Source of the DNA: Lotus japonicus
Lineage: Eukaryota; Streptophyta; Magnoliopsida; Fabales; Fabaceae
Assembly (NCBI RefSeq): GCF_012489685.1
Contig: NC_080043.1
Coordinates: forward strand, 30,040,743-30,104,742
Reading direction: 5' to 3'
Length of the DNA stretch: 64,000 nt
Numbering within the stretch: position 1 is the stretch's first letter; every line of letters begins with the position of its first letter. The position numbers and the translations under genes are program-made. Shown piece after piece: positions 43,000 to 55,655 of the stretch. The notes below the pieces were generated by a model. It did no database searches and was not told where the DNA came from. It was given only the letters and a program-made list of their open reading frames with translations.

Positions 43000-45000
43000 C
43001 CTTGGAGCACGCCACCGTCAGATGCAGAGTTAGTGAGAGATGCTCTAGAGGTTAATGAAGATTGTAAACGATGGAAATCCTTATCTCTTTAGCCTTTGTA
43101 GTTATTCTATTCAGAGGGTTATTGACAAGGATGGAATGAGAAATTGGCTAAGTAGATAAGGGTATTTGAAGTGATTCCAAGTTTGGAACAACCGGAATGC
43201 TAATTCAGATGGAGGCTTCATCTTCCGGACCAATCCCAAAGAATGATTTTTCATCTGCCCATCAATTTTGAGCTTGTAATTAGGGGATTCAATGCTTTTC
43301 GTGGTTTCTCAAAAAGTAGCATCGGGGCACCTCCCGCTCAATTCGTGTCCTCCAGAATGTGTGATTTCTTCGGATGAGGGACACTCTCCAAGAAATAAGA
43401 CCTAGCTTATTTATATGATTCTTTTACGCAAATTTGGTGAAACGAAGATTGAAATTTCCCTTCCTTGAAGAGTTTCGAGCTTGTATGCTCCTTTCAAACT
43501 TTCGACACCGACCCATTAGGTCCTTCCGAGTTTGAAGCAAGCTTCCCTTTACGGTTCTTTTGTGGGTCAATGTTTGCTCTCTCGAAGACTAAATCTCACA
43601 AGCTGAAGCTTATGGGAATCATAAACAAGTTATACCTTTCTTTAATTCTCCGCTTATCCGCGATTTCTTGGATATATGGGCAATCTCCCTCACTTCTTTA
43701 ACTAAGTCCAACTTATCTCAAATTGCTTGATCATCGAAATCAGTGTTGTTGAAGTTATGAACTCACCAAGAAGGCTCTCCAATTTCAACTAAGTTCATAA
43801 TTACCATTCCTAAGGATAATTTTAAGGAGTTTTGCCCATTGAGGATTAGCGGTAGTTTGGTATGCCATAAGACGTGAACGAGTTGACCCGGCCAATCTGA
43901 TCAAGATTCCTCAATTCTCCTTTTGAGAGCACTATGTATGACTTTATTGGACGCTTATTCTCAACCACTAATTTGAGGGTTCTCTATTGAAGATAAGTTT
44001 GTCTATGTGCAAACTGTTAAACAACTCTTAGAAACTCTCATCAATGAATTGGGTTTCATTGTCCCTTACTATGGAAGAAGGAACCACAAAGGGAGTGATG
44101 ATGTTCTTATAGAAGAACTTTTAAACACAAGTCGAAGTAATGGTGGCCATCAGATCAACTTCAATCTACTTGGTAAAGTTATCAACGACCACGACAATAA
44201 CACACAGTTGTCCCCCCAAGAGAAACAGACCTATGGAATCAATTCCCCGCTAATAAAATGGCCATGGGGTCGTAAGGGGAGAGAAATCTTCATCAGGGTT
44301 GGTGCAAGTTGGCATGCTTTTGGAAAACATTGCAAGTATTGACGAACTTGGTCGTGTCCTTTTCATAGGTGGCTAATAATATGTCGCTAATAGGATTTTG
44401 TCGTCTAAAGATATTGAACCTAGGTGTCACCCGCAACTGCCTTCAGGAACTTTAGTCAATACATACTATGTTTCAGCTAGCTTGAGAAACTTACGCATAG
44501 GGATCGAGAGCCCCTTCTTGTACATTCGTCCATTCAAAACGTAAAACTATGAGGCCCTCCTCTTAAGCTTCTTAGCTTCCGCTTCTCCTCAAGAGCCTGA
44601 CTACTCTCCAAGTGTTGCTTGATTGGGTCATCCAATTTGGAACTTTGATCACTTTGAGATGAAGACGTTCTTAAATTCCTAAAAGGCCTGCCTGTATTCT
44701 TTATTCAAGTCAAATTTCTTGATCTTTTCTAAGAGTTGGTTGAGGGGAATTTCCTTGTACTTGAATCTCGCAATGATGCAAGACAATGCGACTATTTGGA
44801 CTGCAAGTTGCAAAACTTCTATAATATTCTGGGGACTCCTCATTTTCATAACTCATAAACTTTGTCCTAGTTACCCTTTATTCATAAGTGAGTCAACATA
44901 AAGCCTACTAACGTGTTTGCATGTCCTCTGAGTGCGCACTTGATCTTCAACTCAATGTCACGCTTTCTAACCTCAAGGAAAGTTCCCCCAGCTAAGTGAT
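43000..45000 (-). pseudogene. Decayed Ty3/Gypsy pol, antisense to the window
   Basis: On the minus strand the stretch about 44215-44010 reads Ile-Val-Val-Val-Val-Asp-Asn-Phe-Thr-Lys and then Val-Arg-Asp-Asn-Glu-Thr-Gln-Phe, the two Asp-bearing motifs of a Ty3 integrase core. Weak RNase H-like sequence lies toward 45000. Stops and frameshifts are frequent. Limits are approximate and no LTRs were found, so this is an old relic. Confidence 0.6.
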
Positions 45001-45239
45001 CCTAAATATTTTATTAATTTAGAGAAATATAAGTTTATTTTTGCATATAAAATTATAAAATTATTTATATTTTCATATTTAATCTAATAAAAATATGAAA
45101 AATGAAAACAAACTGAAACATAGTATTAATTTTTTTTTAAGATGATAAACAATTTGGAAATATATTAGTTTGAAGTGATAATTATTTTTAAGTTAGTATT
45201 ATAAAGATATTGATGTATAAATAAAGTAATGCGGAATTT

Positions 45240-45440
45240 AAAAAGCAATAAAAAACTACAAGAAAAATGTTGTCGTCCGTAATTGGTTAAACCATCGGAG
45301 AGACGAATTTACTGACACCCTAAACATTATTAGTACTGGCATCATCGAAAATTATTACCTATTATTTTGGAATAAAAAGCATTGGTAATTTAGCAAACGT
45401 TTCACAGATGACCTAAGTCGTTGGTAATCTGAGTGTATTT
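45240..45440 (+). mobile_element. CACTA-like terminal fragment
   Basis: The string actacaagaaaaatgttgtcg near 45255 resembles a CACTA terminus missing its first bases. It is followed by motif repeats (catcggagagacg, gttggtaatctgag). No second end found. Confidence 0.3.
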
Positions 45441-46079
45441 TTAATTAAACGAAAGAGCCGTCTTATGTTGAGAATGATATGTTAGTTTACCTAAATGATC
45501 TACAATGCATGATAATAGAGTAAACACTTCTCATATTGTGATTGAAGAAATTTGTAGAGAACACAAACCTTGACGACCCAGTTTACCAAAAAGATCTCAT
45601 GCTCCACTTGGCTCTCATTCATCACGAAATGTTTGATCCAAGTCATGGATGAAGAATTTCATGATGAATGAGAGCGGAGTGGAGCTTGAGTTTTTTTTTT
45701 TCGTAAACTAGTTGCTAAGATTTATGCTCCATGTATTAGACAACATTCTGAGAAGCGTTTTTCTATTGCCATACATGTAAACAACTTCGACAAACTAAGA
45801 TATCATCTTCAATATAATATGCTATTTTTAATCAATAAAGAATATAAATCTATGAATATAAATGCTAACTATACAAGCAATATATTAACCATATTATTAA
45901 CTTAAATAATAATATACAATTGTAATCATGCATACATACTCAGAAAGATAACTTTTATATTTTTAAAATTACACATGCTTCCACAATATATAATGTTTTA
46001 TATAACATAAATAACTAAATCTTCATAGCGTCTAAGATAGTATAAAGAAGTCTCGTTAAAACCACACATATTTTTAAAA

Positions 46080-46258
46080 GAGATTAATTTCTATGCACCG
46101 ACGGTGTAAAAAGTTTTACACCATCATTCAATCACAACCTTCCATTTTCTATTTTAGATATTAAATTCAAAATTAATTGTGAACTAACAAAATGGAAGGA
46201 TGTGATTAAATGATGGTGTAAAACTTATTTACACCGTCGGTACATAGAAATTAATCTC
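46080..46258. mobile_element. Foldback MITE with perfect 9-bp TSD
   Basis: Near-perfect inverted ends (gagattaatttctatgcacc at the left, complement at the right, with the palindromic caccgacggtgtaaa). The TSD tttttaaaa is at 46071-46079 and 46259-46267. The 9-bp TSD indicates mobilisation by a Mutator-type transposase. 179 bp, no coding. Confidence 0.85.
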
Positions 46259-46499
46259 TTTTTAAAATTACACATGCTTCTATGTTTTTGAATTTTTTGG
46301 TATTTGTTAAATAACACTGATATACTACATGTCAATAAAAATTATATGAAATATTTTAAATATAATATCAATATGAAGATTATTATTAATTCAATTCTAA
46401 AACTAATATAAAAATTTAGATTCAAGTGTTAATATTAAACAAAAACTTTCATTAATTTTGTTGGTGTCGGCCTAATTGTAAGAGATGATTAAAGTCAGA

Positions 46500-46800
46500 T
46501 CATGGCTACGATGTGCTCCTCATTTGGCTTACGCTGGATCCTATGCTAGCCGAGAGCCTGTTCTTGAGATGGGATGCTAGGAGCATCACACTCCCACTTG
46601 CAGTAATGGTGGAGGATTTGAGAGACCTCAATCGAGTTTTTGCCTCCTGTAATTTAGTTCATTTAAAGTTGTTCGCTAATGTTGTGAAAAACTATATATC
46701 AAAGTTAGCTTCGTATAATTATGTCCATACATGGGTTGAAGAAGGTCCTCCATGTTTATTTCATATTGTTACAAAGGATCTAATATCACTTTCTGATTAA
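46500..46800 (+). pseudogene. RNase H-like (RVT_3) C-terminal gene fragment
   Basis: An open frame from 46513 to the stop at 46798-46800 reads like the end of plant RNase H-type domains in LINE-like proteins. A Glu-x-x-x-x-x-Arg-Trp-type helix comes near the start, then Val-Glu-Asp, and Ala-Asn-Val-Val...Ile-Ser-Lys-Leu-Ala near the end, finishing with Trp-x-Glu-Glu-Gly-Pro-Pro. The catalytic Asp set is incomplete and there is no N-terminal part, so it is a broken copy. Confidence 0.55.
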
Positions 46801-46936
46801 GAAAGTTTTACTTTACCCTAAAGAAATACGAAAGGTTTTAAGAGGAAGATAAAATAAAATGCATATTTAAGCTCTTAAATATTTATTTTATTTAAATAAA
46901 ATCAACCTAACAAACTATTGAAAAACTTATATGCAA

Positions 46937-48336
46937 GGCTTAATCCTCAAATTAGTCCCTGTCTTTGTCTCGCCGTCTGAACCAGGTCCCTGATCGGAAA
47001 AATTTGTGGAAAAACTCATTTTCTTTATAAATCGTTTGGAGTAAGTCCTCGTCGGAGTCCGGAGCTCCAGCGAGGGATGAAGTGTCACGCTGACTGTATT
47101 AAATTTGCTTATGTGGATTTTTAAAATAAATTAAATATAAATTAAAAATTAAAAATAAATTAAAAATCAGAAAATTAAATTAAATTAGTAACCTAAATTA
47201 CCCCAAATTAGTTAATTTAACCTAAGCTTATTAATCTTCATGAATATTTCATCCATCTTCAAACTCAAAGCCCAGAAGTTCTGTACCAGGTAACTCACTT
47301 CAAATTTCAACTATTCAAACTACCCTTTTTCTACAAGGATTTCATTTTTCATCTCATGCATGAACAAATTACAAAGCTCAAATATTTTTACTGTGCTAAC
47401 TCAAAAGCAGTGTCATCTTCCTTCACCTTTACTTACCATGTTCTTGTTTTGGTGCTCTGCTTTCTCTGCTCTATTTTTTGGTTCTTGTGGTGACACAGAA
47501 ACTTGGGGTATTTCACAGGAAGCGTTGGTGTTGAGATTCTGAGTCAGAACCCCACCATCGATTTCTCCCCCCTTCAAACTCAATTCCCACTTTGTTCTTC
47601 AACTTCTTCCTCATCTTCCTCCTTAATCCCTCTCTCACCCAATCCAAAAGAAACCAAAAAAAAAATCCATCACGTCTCTTCTACTTGCTCACGTTCTCAT
47701 CCCAAATCTGAGAAAGATAATAACTTTTCTCTCCCATTGTTCATCCAAGTTCCAACAAGATGAAGAACAAGGAAAAGGATGAGCAAAGAAAACCGTTTTT
47801 GTCCAGATTCAGCAAGGGTGAACCCCAAATCACCATCATCAAGCCATTGTTTCTTGTTCTGCTTGGAAGAGTTTGTGTTTTTGTTCTTAATTCCAAATCA
47901 ATGTTTGAATGATGGCAATTATGATTAAACGTAGCTTTGTGGTTTCTGTGCTATTTGAAATTGGATGAATTGAGATTTAGGGTTCCTTTATTTGGGGGTT
48001 TTGCCTCTGTTGTGGTATTTTTTGGTCTGATGTCAAGTTAATTGGCTGAATTTAGATATGTAATCAAGTAGCTTTTTTAATAAGTTTAATTTTAATTAAT
48101 TAATTTGGGGTAATTTGAGTTTTTTTTAATTTTCTTATGTGTAATTTATTTTTTATTTATTTTTAAAATCCAAATACAGTCAGCGTGACACTTCATCACT
48201 CGCCGGAGCTTCGGACTACGGCGAGGACTTGCTCCAAACGATTTACAAAGAAGAAGAGTTTTTCCACAAATTTTTTCGATCAGGGACCTGGTTCAGACAG
48301 CGAGACAAAGACAGAGACTAATTTGAGGATTAAGCC
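46937..48336. mobile_element. Non-autonomous MULE, 1400 bp, perfect 9-bp TSD
   Basis: The TSD tatatgcaa is at 46928-46936 and 48337-48345. TIRs are 46937-47099 and 48175-48336, with a long match (ggcttaatcctcaaattagt at both termini). The TIRs match the family of the MULE at the window start, including the gaaccaggtccct string. The interior lacks transposase. It holds a transcript-like region with small ORFs, so the element is a candidate Pack-MULE. Confidence 0.9.
47503..47914 (+). other. Small open frames inside the MULE, possible captured gene fragment
   Basis: A Ser-rich frame is open from 47503 to a TGA at 47761-47763, but has no ATG-supported start. Overlapping it, an ATG at 47760-47762 opens a frame of about 50 codons (charged N-terminus, then a hydrophobic stretch) ending near 47912. 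Pyrimidine-rich leader-like DNA precedes it. I do not recognise either peptide. Confidence 0.3.
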
Positions 48337-48399
48337 TATATGCAAAGAATATTAGAATTATCACATTTTTAACATTTTTTATAGGTAAATGTTAGTTGT

Positions 48400-48920
48400 T
48401 AGCTATGAAGCACGAACACCTCTTACATATAGAGTGTCCTTGGTGTCGGACACCGACACGACATCGACACCCGTACGACACTTACACGACACGTGCCAGA
48501 CACTTCTTCGCAGTGTCGGATTAAAAAGCATTTTTTTACGGTTCGGACACTTGAGCTGACACCTCTTCTTGGCTGAACATCTCTAGGACACTTTTATTTA
48601 TAAAAAAAGAAAATAATTTTTACGAGTGAAGCATGGAAGAAATTACTAATTTATCACTTGAAGAACTATAGTCAAAGACTTTTTCAATGAAGATGATAAA
48701 TAAGGGAGTGAAAACCAGTGGATAAATTAACTCTTTTTGTAGACAAGTTATCATTTTTTACAAACAAAACGTCAAAGCAATTTCCTAAACTTTATGACAA
48801 GAGTTTCCTAAAAAATATCAAGGTGTGTGTATATATATACACACACACACACATTGTCCCCGTGTCTTATTTTTTAGAGTTTAGCCGTGTCGCGTTGTGT
48901 CCGGGTGTCCATGTTCGAAC
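48400..48920. repeat. GTGTCG/CACGACAC-rich repeat region with microsatellite
   Basis: 48436-48520 has overlapping gtgtcggacaccgacacgac-type strings. 48860-48910 carries related gtgtcgcgttgtgtccgggtg. Between them (gt)n(ta)n(ca)n at 48826-48854. It looks like an old transposon remnant that cannot be classified. Confidence 0.4.
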
Positions 48921-49708
48921 CCTGGATCCTTCACCATTTACCCTCTCCACCCCTTATGTTCCTACCTCTTACTACTTGACAACACACAAATGTTATTTTT
49001 ACAATTTTTTTATTAAAAATTCAAATTTGAAGTCTTATAATTATTTGCTCTGCTAAAAAGTAATCATATAAAATAAGCACTAAGAAAGTTCAGAAATAGT
49101 CATCTAATTTTATCTAAAAATTCAAATTAAGATAACAATTTAATTTTTAAACTATTAATTTTTTTTATCATATTATGTTATACTATAAATTCAACATAAG
49201 CTATATGTAATTTTTAAAACATGTTCACATAATTTTACACAGTCCATCTTGAAAGACAGCGAAACCCAATAAAAGTAAAACCAGCTTCGAAAAAAAATCA
49301 ACCAAACACCAACAAGGACAAAAAAACCAAAGAGCAAAAAATGAACAAGCCAACCAAACCAACAACATCCTAGGGAGCAACTCCCAAAAGGGGCTACAAA
49401 TATACACAACAAAAATTAGCAAGCATATCAAACCCCTGCTCGATCTCTAAGAAATTTAACGTGGTCAGCAAGCGACAAAATATGCTCCTCTTCTAAATAA
49501 ATGCATGTCACACCAATTTTATAAATTGATAATTATAAAAATAATGTAAGTTTATCATGCTAACCCCGGCCTTATGTTATTTCTTTTACTATTATGATGT
49601 TAGATTGAAATATCTTACGTAAAATTATTATCTAAAAGTTTTTTTTGCAATTAACATTAACATCTCTTATTCTTTATAGAAAATAATAATATATGAAATC
49701 CATAAACA

Positions 49709-49939
49709 AATAATTTTTTTTATAGTGTAGTTGAGTGGGGTGAAGGGTACAGGGTTCGAACCCTGATGAGTGATTAATTTGCTAACATTTTGCATATAAA
49801 AAAATAAATAATATAAACAATAATTTAAATATAAATCTCTAATATATTGGTCCAATTAAATAAAAATTAAATAATAGCAATAATAATACACAAATTTAAT
49901 GATAAAATTACCTGTGCATTGCACGAATAATTCAACTAG
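49709..49939 (+). mobile_element. Degenerate Helitron 3' end with nearby tRNA-like B box
   Basis: A weak hairpin gtgc-att-gcac (about 49914-49924) is followed by ttcaactag and T, fitting a Helitron 3' CTAG end at 49936-49939. It is comparable to the end at 27692-27720. Upstream, gggttcgaaccc at about 49751-49762 is a perfect B-box-like palindrome, probably SINE- or tRNA-derived. No 5' Helitron end was found. Confidence 0.4.
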
Positions 49940-50289
49940 TTATACTACAAAACAAAGAATCAAATTTAGAAAGCAATTACAAAAACTAGTATTAAAACAT
50001 GTAAATGGATAAGATAAAGAGAGGTGTGGTAAAGTGGCGTGAGGGTCTATTTATAGGTTATCGATTGTTGGTAATAAAATGATCAAATGACAAACAACTT
50101 TGGTCATTGATTTATATATGGCCGGTGTATAAATGCTTCAGTTGACCGAATTACTGACAGTCAAGTTCGTCAAAAAATGGCATATGACTTTACCAATTTG
50201 GTCCGTCAAGTGTTACCACGCCATAACAATTAGAAATTAGTATACAAGCATTAGGCATCCAATTCTTTGTCTTCAATCTATTGCTTGAT

Positions 50290-50848
50290 TCAGACATTGA
50301 GGGGCACGTTTGATAATCTTGCTGGAAGGCTCGTCCATTTCTTGTTCTCCCTAATGTTTATTTGTTGGCTTCTTTGGTGGTAATGTACGATGCTTCTGGT
50401 GGGTTAAAGAAAGGTTCTTACTTGGCTATTGTCTGCAAGGTTCCATATGACTTATTTGGAATTTTTGGGGCAGCTTTGGGAGATATTTGGTGGGTATATT
50501 ATTAGTGGCAGGATGGTTATTGCAGAAGAGCTGGATTTTGACACTTTTATTTCTTGGGTTGGGTTTGTATCTCTTTGGAAGGTTCACTTTGACTTTAAAA
50601 ATTAATATTTTTTTTTCCTTGCTAGGTTTTCCCAAGATGGTTTTTCCTAGCAAAGTTTTAACGGGGCTACTTTCTTAAGTCTTCCTTCCAAAGTTTGGTG
50701 GGGTGCTTATTAGTAGTACGTACATATATGGTTTTAGTGCTACTACTTCTTGTCCTTTGTTGTTGCTAGCTTTTACTCTCTTTTCTGTTTCTTTCTTTCT
50801 CATATATTGGGTTGAAGTATATATATTCATGGCTTATAAAAAAAAAAA
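50290..50848 (+). mobile_element. 5'-truncated LINE 3' end
   Basis: Non-coding T/G-rich DNA ending 'gggttgaagtatatatattcatggcttat' with an A-tail at 50838-50848. The gggttg...cttataaaaa pattern is shared with 7200-7428 and the full LINE. The left limit is uncertain. Confidence 0.4.
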
Positions 50849-52115
50849 GCAAGCCATAACAAATTTTGAACAAGTTTTTCTAACTTCAGCATGGTTCTAA
50901 CTTTTAAGTTGTTGGTAAGTATGAAATTTACCAATGGATATGAGGTCTTCAATAAAAAATTGTTATTGTTAGTAATTTCCAATTTTCTTTTAGTAATACA
51001 AGTATGTGAGTTCATGTATCTCATTTTACAATTTCAGTTTATTTAACAACTAATTTTGTTACTATAAAAAAATAAAACTAGTTTTGTCTACCATTTTTTT
51101 CAATAAGCTTTTCAACATTCAGTTTTCAACTCAGCTAGTTTATTAACCAAGTATTTCTAAACACAAACTCATATCCATCTACGGGTCATGATTTTCAAAT
51201 CTACTCAACCCCCTACAAGGAAGGGGAAGACATTAGACTTATTCGAAAAATACAGTGAATGGAATAAATTAAAGAAGCATCATCCACAAGGAAGACTAGA
51301 TTTAGATACTAGCTTTTCATCCATTCCTTTCTCCTAATTCACGTTTAACTTGATTACATTGACAAACTTCTAATCAAACCACCCATCTCCATCTTATCTT
51401 TCAAGGAGAAATATCCTCCTCCTTAAGGATAAGCCTATGAAAACCACCCCTTTAAAGAGCACAAATTTGTAGAAAAGGACACCAAACAAAAATCATAACT
51501 GTAACACTTTTGTTTCCCTATTCTATGTTCCTTTGCTTTCAAGCTGACATAATCAGTAGCAGCCCAACATGTTAGAAAACTAAGAGGATAATGCAAATAT
51601 ATCAGCAGGACTAGGGACAAGGTTGGGATGGCTGTCCTTAATGGTTGGAAACTAAGGGCCATATCAGTCGGTGGGTCGGTCCTTCCCTCCATTCATTAAG
51701 TTGAAGAAAAAGTGGCATAAGAGACTTCAAAAAGCAAAAGGAGAAGTACTGAAGTAGAAGAGTAATGTTTCATTTTTGTTTTTTTATCTTTGTGAATCGT
51801 GAGGGTGAGTGCCACTTCATGTTCTCACACTTCAAAAGGCTTACTTCCAAAAGGATTTTTCCTCTGCCTTTTGTTTTCCTTGTCAAAGGTCCAACCAATA
51901 CTACATCATCATCATCATCATTATCATAATTGAAAGCCACTTTTTCTGAGGGGTGTCTCAAATCATCAAATTTGGCACCAATTGTTACGGCAGCCTCAGA
52001 ATTTGAGCTAGGACTCTAGGCCAGAAGTCAGCTCCCCACACCCAATACTATATACCTGTAGATCACAAACTTCATGCTCATCACAGATATTTAGCCAGGT
52101 CAATTCTTTAATTTT
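50849..52115. other. Intergenic, no gene seen
   Basis: Open frames are short. One on the minus strand (51961-51770) has an Asp run and no recognised domain, so I do not call it. Confidence 0.4.
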
Positions 52116-52119
52116 AAAG

Positions 52120-52298
52120 ATCAACGGGTGGTCAATTGGCACTGAATTATTCTATTTTAAGCAAAATCTTGTGTTCGGGTCACCGTAAATGGAATTGCAT
52201 TAAATACTGAATAGAGAGAGTTTTGTTGCCCATAGTAGCTCTACCTTACTCGGACATGATTGATTCGGTGGAGAATACCTCTATATTCAAAAAAAAAA
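52120..52298 (+). mobile_element. tRNA-derived SINE
   Basis: A-box-like gggtggtcaattggcact (about 52129), B-box-like tcttgtgttcgggtcaccg (about 52168), a body of about 110 bp and an A-tail at 52289-52298. Length and box order fit a plant SINE. No clear TSD checked. Confidence 0.55.
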
Positions 52299-53374
52299 TT
52301 GTTCAACTTGTGGCTCCTAAATTGATCTATGATTAGCTTGACACCATATTAAAATTTAAGCTACAATTAATTCCATCCAAAAATTATCTTAAAAATGAGA
52401 ATTGTGATTCCATTTATAAGCATTTCATAGCCATTAAGTTAACGTATACTTAACTGATACAGATACTATAAATTTGGTCAAAATTGTAGAATCTTTGGCT
52501 TCATCTAAAGTGTAAAATAACATGGTATTTCTTGTGTTTGTTCTTGGACAAATCAGGTGGAAGGGTCACCTGTGAGGGAAATTAATACAAACCTGGGACC
52601 TTTCTTGGTTGGTGCTTGCTGATCAAGGGTTGGCTGTACAAAAAAATTCAATTTCTGTATTCATATTATTAATTGGTTGCTAAGTGCATGTTTTGAGGTG
52701 GAAAACTAAGTCAAAATCACTGGACAGAGAAGTGATTTTCCTTAGTTTTTGTAGTTATCCATCGTAATTTTTATTTTACTGGAGTTTTTCACCGTGTATC
52801 AAATATGCATATGCATTGAGCTTTTGTTAAAAGAATCTGGGAATTGGAAAGAAAAAAAAGATGTATTGGTTGTCCTGTATGTACGCCATTTTGTTTTCAT
52901 AAACATATGATCTCTGCCTACTTGAGAAAGAAGCCTATGAGCATCAAGATATTTGTATTACCAACCAAACTATGATATAATTGATCTCTAATCTATATTA
53001 ATTAAGCTTTCAAAACCTCTTCTCAAGTGAATTCAGGACCAATCTCTTTTTAGATAAGTAGAAAGGAGAGCCAAACATGTTATACAAGTCAAGCAAATTA
53101 GTACACACAGCATGAAGTTCAACTCAATTAGCCAGGTGAGTGGTCAAGTGATTGCCAAACTCTTAAGACTAATACAGTGTGTATATAGTCAGTCTTAGAA
53201 TTACATTCAAAATTGGAGTAGACCTTGCTCAATGAATCTAATCTGAATCATAAATCCTTTTCTTTTGAACAAAAATTGATCAAATGCTCCCACTTAATTT
53301 CGTCTATAACCTCTCATAGTAAATTATGTCGTCAGAGGGAAGTAACAAAATGAATCCATCTGTGAGTTCAAGTC
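52299..53374. other. Intergenic
   Basis: AT-rich, no gene. A possible MITE remnant with gtgcatgtttt at about 52685 and a near-complement tgcatatgcat at about 52806. Confidence 0.3.
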
Positions 53375-53542
53375 CAGAATTTTAAATTGTAGTTATGGTC
53401 ACAATTGTAGTTATCTCATGAAATTACGAATAAATGCATGGTGATGCAGTTGCAATTGTGGTTGTGATGCGGCCGTAGAGACTCAAGAACCCTTGATGTT
53501 GCGGCTTTAATTGCGGTTTACAGTCAGCAATTTAAAATCCTG
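53375..53542. mobile_element. hAT-type MITE
   Basis: Ends CAGAATTTTAAATTG and CAGGATTTTAAATTG. Flanks ttcaagtc (53367-53374) and atcaagtc (53543-53550) match at 7 of 8. 168 bp, no coding. Confidence 0.65.
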
Positions 53543-54278
53543 ATCAAGTCCTAATTCAAATCTTGTGCTTGTCTTCTCTTTTAGCCATTGGCAATTTGTG
53601 CAACAGATTGAGGAAAATAAGTTAAGCACAAATTGTGGATGTTGGTTGCAACCTAACAACCACTTTAAGAAAAGAATGGCATGGAAACTCCTTACTCTAG
53701 CTGGCGTATGTCACTATGTCTAATACCTAACATAGAGTAACTCCACCTCACAAAATACAATTTGAGATAACTATGCAGCAACACATGTTTGAAAATAGTG
53801 ATATTCAGTGATAAAGCAAGAATAAGATGCTCAATTAATTGGCAATAATTTATAATGGTAGTATTTCCCTTCTTTTACTGTATATATATTCTGACCAAGC
53901 AAACAAAACATTAGTATTGTGCCAAATTAAGCTGAAAAAAGAGTGTTTGTACTTAACATGCCAAAATAAGATGACCCACTTGGAGTTGAAATTCAATCCT
54001 TCCATTGTTCGCACTAGTTTTGTTGCTTGATATCCTTTTCTTTTTTCGAAATCTCTTTCTTTGTTATGCACAAAGAAAGGGGTTGTGCCTTGGGCTCACA
54101 CCACAAACATCATGATTCCATGCCTCCTTCTACTGAAGCCATACACACTCAATAGCCACCCTCCACCTAAGCCGTGTTTGTATCACACTATCACATGTGA
54201 TTGTTTCCCATAACAGAGATGCTTAGGACTAATATGTGCAAAACTCACCTCCCTCTAGTCTCGTGCATTAATATCCAC
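53543..54278. other. Intergenic
   Basis: No gene; short open frames on both strands near 53850-54070 are overlapping and unconserved in appearance. Confidence 0.4.
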
Positions 54279-54281
54279 TAA

Positions 54282-54673
54282 GAGCATCTCCAATGGTAGG
54301 AACTTATTTTGAGACTTAACTCAATTTTTGTAGGCCCAAATTGCCACATAGGATTTAAGACACTCATAAGGTCTTCATGCACATTTCACTCTAGTGGTTG
54401 AGATCTTATTTTACTTTTGACTGGACCCATGGTACCTAATATATTTATATTATTTATTTTTCTCCCTAATTTTTACTTTGGTTATGGTATTGAAAAAGAG
54501 AGAAAAAAATATTATTTTATTTAAGATCCCACATTTGAGAGTACCTGAGCTAAGGCACGGATCTTAGCTTTTGCTAAGATCTCATGCCATGTAGGATAAC
54601 TCCAATGGTGGGATCTAATAAGATCCGGATCTTATTTTAAGGTCCCAAAATAAGGACTCCATTGGAGATGCTC
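54282..54673. mobile_element. MITE with GAGCATCTCCAATGG termini, TSD TAA
   Basis: Perfect inverted ends gagcatctccaatgg / ccattggagatgctc, flanked by TAA at 54279-54281 and 54674-54676. This terminus is widespread in plant PIF/Harbinger-type MITEs. 392 bp, no coding. Confidence 0.85.
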
Positions 54674-54836
54674 TAACAATCACTCACCAAATCAGGTAGC
54701 AGCATAAAATATACTGCAAAGTTAGAATGACTAAAAAGTATGCGCGGTTTAAATGACCCACTTGAAAAAAAAATTGGATTAAATCACTAAAATTTGAGGT
54801 GGATCAAAATATTTAAGATAAGTGGAACTTTTTAGT

Positions 54837-55378
54837 TAGAGATGACAGGAAAACCCAAACCCGCGGGGCCCAACCCGAACCCAACTCGAAATTTCGGGCG
54901 AAACCCGATTTCTTTGTGTTCGGGTTTCACCCGAATTTTAAAACATGTTTGGGTTTGGGTGTGAGATTGATTAAACCCGCACCCAAACTCAAACCCAAAC
55001 TTGAAGCCTTATGCATGTAATTACGAGCTCTTATATATATTATTAAAGTTACTAAGTAGAGTTTTCTTTAAAGTTACTAAGTAGGTTTATGTTCATGAAC
55101 TATATTTTTCCCTTTGTATTGGAATGATGATGAGGTTTAATCAGCGTATGTTCATATTGTTCTCTTATGTACATGTTGCTTCAGGGTCGATATTTTTGGT
55201 TTTTTACAAGTTCGGTGCTCACATTGGGTTTTGAGTTTGGATTCGGGTAACCCAAAACCCAGGGGTTTGGGTTCAACTTTTGCACTCATATTGAATTTGG
55301 GTTTGGGTTTGGGTGTTAAGTTTGGGTTTGGGTGTGGGAATGGCTAAACCCGCACCCACGGGCCCATTGCCAACCCTA
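54837..55378. mobile_element. Non-autonomous hAT element, perfect 8-bp TSD
   Basis: TSD tttttagt at 54829-54836 and 55379-55386. Ends TAGAGATGACAGG and TAGGGTTGGCAATGGG. Subterminal aacccaaaccc / gggtttgggt strings are frequent. It lies about 280 bp before the start codon of the zinc-finger gene at 55656, so it may affect its promoter. Confidence 0.82.
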
Positions 55379-55655
55379 TTTTTAGTGCACTTATCTTAAA
55401 TATCATTGATCTACCTATAATTGCTAATAATTTATTTTCTAAGGACCCAACTAAAAACATATTTATGCATTAATTTTTATTCAATATAATTATTCACACA
55501 ATTTGTAAGAGGCTTGCACAAGAGTGAATGAAACGACTACCAAACCTGCGTTCACTAGGCTGCAACACATTCATCGTCTCTCTTCTTCTTCACCCCCATT
55601 TTGTTCCTCTCCTTCATCTTCCACCAAACCTCAAATCCCAAATCCACTCTCAGTC

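Noticed and set aside
49745..49770. tRNA gene suggested by gggttcgaaccc
   Set aside because: The B-box-like palindrome is present, but no acceptor stem, A box or anticodon arm can be paired around it.
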